This document shows, in pieces, positions 60,701 through 64,000 of a DNA stretch of 64,000 bases; position 1 is the first letter of the stretch; each line of letters opens with the position of its first letter. The position numbers and the translations under genes were made by a program. The DNA is from Anaeramoeba flamelloides (taxonomy: Eukaryota; Metamonada; Anaeramoebidae), in assembly GCA_027625915.1 (NCBI GenBank), contig JANTQA010000036.1, positions 6,097,001-6,161,000 on the forward strand, in the 5' to 3' direction. The notes below the pieces were generated by a model. It saw only the letters and a program-made list of their open reading frames with translations, did not search any database and was not told the DNA's origin.

Positions 60701-63700
60701 TTTTCATAAATCAGTAAGAAAAAGTTTATACAATTCTTCAAAAGGTTGAATTCAATGGTAATATATGAAATAATTTCATTAACTTTTCTTAGGCTTGCAA
60801 TTATCATTTTAGTTTTTTTTTAACAATTTGTTTAATAAAATTTACATAGTTAATGATTTCTTTATTGTGGGGGATATTTACATTTTAATCAAGTTATCAT
60901 TTTCCTGAAAAGCTGCTTTATTTCCAGAATATTTTTTCAAAACTATTTTTCAAAAATGTTGACTCATTTTATAATTTTATTGATAGTGAATTTGTCGGCT
61001 TTTAATCCAAGATTCTTCTCAAAAAAATTTTTCAATATTTAGATCAAAAAAATTTTTTCTAATTTTGCAAATTTTTGTTTTGTTTTTCCAGATTTTTTTT
61101 TTGTTTTTCTTTTTGTTTTCTTTTTTTTTTTTTTTTTTTTTTTTGATACTTTTTTTAGCAAACGATCATGTAGAAAAAAATAAAATCTTAGAAAATACCA
61201 ATAAACATTTAGAAAATTGTTAGTATGTAATGCAATTTAAAATTCAGATAATGATGTGCAAAAAATCTTCTTGTTAACCTTTTTTCATTGAAAGTTCAGT
61301 AATAAAAAAACCATAATATTCTTTTCTAAAAAATTCTGATTCACTTTTTTTTGGTTTTTGGTTTTTTTTTTTTTTAATATTTAAAATATTAAGCTTTTAA
61401 ATATTTTTGGAATGATAAAAAAGTGAATTACTCAAGAAATTGAATAATAGTTGTTATTGAAACATATATATATATATATATATATATTTCAATTAATTAT
61501 TTCAGGCGAGTCACAATATTTGAAATATAAATTCCAATTCAAAATTTTTAACCCACCAAAATTCAATTTTTGAAAAAAAAATATTATTTAATCAATTCTA
61601 GAAGAAATACCAAATTAGAAGCATTCATCAAGTGAAATTGTAACAATTATTTATAAATTACAATACTCCACAAAAAAAAAAAATAAATAATTATCAATAC
61701 TAATAAATCATCGGTGTGTCGAAAATTTTTCGAGATTGGTTAAGCAAAAAAAGGCATTGGTAAATTTGTAAAAATTCTATTAGGAATATTGATCAATCAA
61801 ATGGTTAGATACCATCAAATAATTTTATTTGAGTTCTTCTATTTTGAATAACTCAAGTTTGACCTCATATCAATCGTTAGAAAATTTTTGATCGAACTGA
61901 AAGAGGTTATGTAATTCAAAAAATGAAAAGAAAATAAAAAAATAAAAAGATGGAAAAATGATTTTCATTTTTACAAAAATCAAAATTCTTACCAATTTAA
62001 ATGAAATTGTATTATTAGGATTCTTTTGAATGTTTTAACTGTGTAGAAAATTTTGAATTTTAGTTAAAATCTTATTTATTTATTGAGAGAAAGGAGTAAT
62101 TAAAGAAAATTTATCAAATATAAAAAAAAAGAGAAGAAGAAAAATATAGTTTAGATCCTCCATTTGTTAACTTTATTTTCAGATTTTTCTTCAACAGTTT
62201 ATTTTATTGAAATCTAAAAAAATACCAAAGAAAAAAAAATAAAAAAAAAAGAAAAGATCAAATTCAAAAACCTTTTCACAACTAGGTGACTAGATTTTTG
62301 AAATTTCAAAAAAAAACAACAAAAATAAAAATTATCAATTCTCATTCACAAAAATCTACACATTAGATGCTTAATGGATTGTTTGTAAAGGCCTTTAAAT
62401 ATACATGCATCTTTATTCTTATTTTTTCATATAGTAACGACCACTTAATTTAAATTTCCCTTATTAGATAACCCATCTACTTGAAGATCAAGATTTATCC
62501 TAAAAAAAAAACAATTACATTTCTGTCTTTATTATTTTTTTTATTATTGAAGAGAGGTGATTCAACAAAATCACCTTCTGTTTGTTGTTAGGTTTTCCAG
62601 AATTTAAAAGAATCGAGTAATATCTTTGATTTTTCTCTATTCTTTTGATTCTGAAAAACCACCTTCAGCTTTTCTTGAGTTTTCTGTTTATTTCGAAAAT
62701 CGATATATTTTCGTTAGGTTTTTTTGAGTTTTCTATTTGTTTAGAAAATCAATAGATTTTCTTTAGGTTTTTTTGAGTTTTCTATTTTATTTGGAAAACC
62801 CCAAGAAAAGCTAGGCACTTGACGGCACTTTTCCTTAGTTTTTTTTTTAATTTCACAAATAAAAAGAAAAATTCAAGAAAACCTAGAACACTTAAGAAAT
62901 AAAATAGAAAACACCAAGAAAACTTCTGTTAGGTTTTTTTTTTTAATTTTTGAAATAAAACGAAAATTTATTTAATTTTGGGTTTATTTCCCAAATTAAA
63001 AAAAACTGTAGACACCAAACTTGGATAATTCAGCAACTCATTATATTTATATTTATATATTTCTTTCTGTTCATGTTTTAAATATAGAATAAAGAATTGA
63101 TTTGAGTTTTTATCTATTACTAAATTTTTGGTTTATTTCGAAAAATTAATTATCTTTTTTATTCGGTTTTTCAAGAATTCTAAAAAAATTGAGTTAAATC
63201 TTTGATTTTACCCCATTCTTTTGAATTATGGAAAACCTAGGCACTTGATGGCACTCTACGACACTTTACGGGACTTTTCATTAGGTTTTTTTTTTTTTTT
63301 TTTTTTATTTTTATGGGAAACTCAAAAGATTTTCAAAAAAAAAAACAAGAATTAAAAAAAAACAAACGGCACTTTTCCAGAATTCAAAAGAAAAGAGATA
63401 AATCCTATATTTTACTTACTACTTCTGAATTCTGAAAAAGATAAGCACTTGACGGAACTTAACTGCACTTAATGAAACTTACCGAATTCCTATATTTTTA
63501 TTTATAAATTTAATAAAAGATTCAAACATATTTTTATTATCCACTTGATCGACTAAAGATATTGTATCTTTTTTATTAATAATATCAAAAATACTATCTT
63601 TTTTTAAAATAATTGAAAAATTATTTTTTTCAAAATCCACATTTTATGATTATTTTCACAGAAAAACTTTTTTAGTTTCCAAAAGAAAATCAAAAAAATA

Positions 63701-64000
63701 CTCATCAAATGAACCAAAATTACCCTGATTTTTTTTTATTTCCTAATTGAACTTAATTATTTTTTAAATTTGATTGTTAATGCTGGTTTTAATATTATTT
63801 TGATAATTTAACAACTTCCACATTTTATAATTTTACAATTTTTTATTATACTCAATTTTCTCTTCAAATTGATTAATATTAAAAAAATCAAAAAAAAAAT
63901 AAAAATTAAAATCTGTATAGAAATATTCTGGCGAAATCATTTGTAAATACAAACCCTGAAAATGTATGGTGCCCTAAAGCAGATTGCGGCAAGGTTTGTA
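57721..64000 (+). CDS. Ariadne-type RBR E3 ubiquitin ligase, 5' part
   Basis: Exons 57721-57864, 58012-58192, 58417-58672 and 63921-edge, with introns of 147, 224 and 5248 bases, all GT..AG and in phase. Exon 2 holds the UBA-like domain of Ariadne proteins (LLRHFNWNSDRVLEGML). Exon 3 holds RING1 with its zinc ligands CQTC, LKCKHPFCRRC and FCQYNKC, plus the WKNYLMFRI helix. Exon 4 begins the IBR domain (FVNTNPENVWCPKADCGKVC). The spliced junction reads KKYQNILAKSFV, which matches the RING1-IBR linker of human ARIH1 (KYQHLITNSFV). RBR ligases take ubiquitin from an E2 onto a RING2 cysteine and then to substrate; RING2 and the Ariadne domain lie past the edge. The start is the first Met of a frame that begins just after the T-rich leader. 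Confidence 0.95.
60935..61530 (-). repeat. Family C repeat, copy 3 (inside the RBR intron)
   Basis: Reverse-oriented match of 10796-11375. GAAAGTTCAGTAATAAAAAA at ~61292 is the complement of the block at ~11017. The ends show CAGGCGAGTCACAATATTTG at ~61503 and TTTTTCAAAAATGTTGACTC at ~60950. A TA microsatellite lies at ~61464-61487. Confidence 0.7.
61505..62060 (+). repeat. Family H repeat, uninterrupted copy (inside the RBR intron)
   Basis: Matches 25376-25748 plus 27020-27240 and has no TCGCGA element at the corresponding position (~61868-61878). Blocks include TATTGATCAATCAAATGGTT and GTAATTCAAAAAATGAAAAG. Confidence 0.75.
62640..63480 (+). repeat. Irregular minisatellite region near the 3' end of the RBR intron
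   Basis: First, about three ~45-50 base units of GGTTTTTTTGAGTTTTCT with GAAAATC (62670-62810). Then scattered copies of a CACTTGACGGCACTT-type motif (62815, 63240, 63265, 63445, 63465) that vary in one or two bases and sit between AAAACCTAG / TTAGGTTTT blocks in both orientations. Confidence 0.7.

Larger units (their letters stand above)
58673..63920 (+). other. 5.25 kb intron of the RBR ligase gene
   Basis: Donor CA|GTAAAT at 58672/58673, acceptor CTGTATAG|A at 63920/63921. Both flanking exons are unmistakable RBR sequence in phase 2. It contains a TTATAACA motif cluster (~59030-59260), repeats of families C and H, and simple CACTT/GGTTTT repeats near its 3' end. No gene is recognised inside on either strand; the minus-strand frame at 59472-59711 is unsupported. 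Confidence 0.9.

Overview
The window is nuclear DNA of an AT-rich unicellular eukaryote. Three genes have spliceosomal introns with GT..AG ends. Cytosolic ribosomal proteins uS15 and P1, a DOCK-type GEF, PH/SH3 proteins, a ubiquitin protease, an Ariadne-type RBR ligase and a TOM22-like mitochondrial import receptor are all present. The nuclear code looks standard, and all six stop codons of the confident complete genes are TAA. Many PH/SH3 and DOCK modules together with long low-complexity Asn/Lys stretches suggest an amoeboid protist such as Anaeramoebae or Amoebozoa. That placement is inference and the sequence does not settle it.

Layout, left to right. 1-5552 (minus): exons of a PH-SH3 repeat protein that runs off the left edge, probably one gene split by a ~3.0 kb intron. 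5.6-13.8 kb: no gene; microsatellite, palindromic miniature elements and old repeats. 13800-19088 (minus): intronless DOCK protein. 24235-24561 (minus): TOM22-like. 25.4-27.2 kb: an old repeat interrupted by a 1.27 kb terminal-inverted-repeat element packed with TCGCGA motifs. 30393-32531 (plus): ubiquitin-specific protease. 32.98-34.05 kb: a foldback element and a palindromic miniature element. 35249-35369 (plus): a lone 5S rRNA gene. 37490-39109 (minus): TPR protein. 40.3-44.4 kb: nested and decayed elements. 44600-45200 (plus): uS15 (RPS13), two exons. 48.1-50.8 kb: repeats and a tandem duplication. 51151-51750 (plus): P1 stalk protein, two exons. 57721-right edge (plus): Ariadne-type RBR ligase, whose fourth exon lies beyond a 5.25 kb intron.

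Genes are independent, one per promoter, with no operon logic. Functional themes are translation (uS15, P1, 5S rRNA), ubiquitin signalling (USP, RBR ligase), Rho-family and membrane signalling (DOCK, PH-SH3) and mitochondrial or mitochondrion-related protein import (TOM22-like). Most of the remaining DNA is a graveyard of small TIR elements, several with flanking TA dinucleotides typical of Tc1/mariner-type transposition. Several are inserted in one another and in the two giant introns. I found no gene cluster that looks like a new defence or biosynthetic system. The most novel-looking items are the TCGCGA-array element, the giant introns carrying nested elements, and the PH-SH3 repeat protein.
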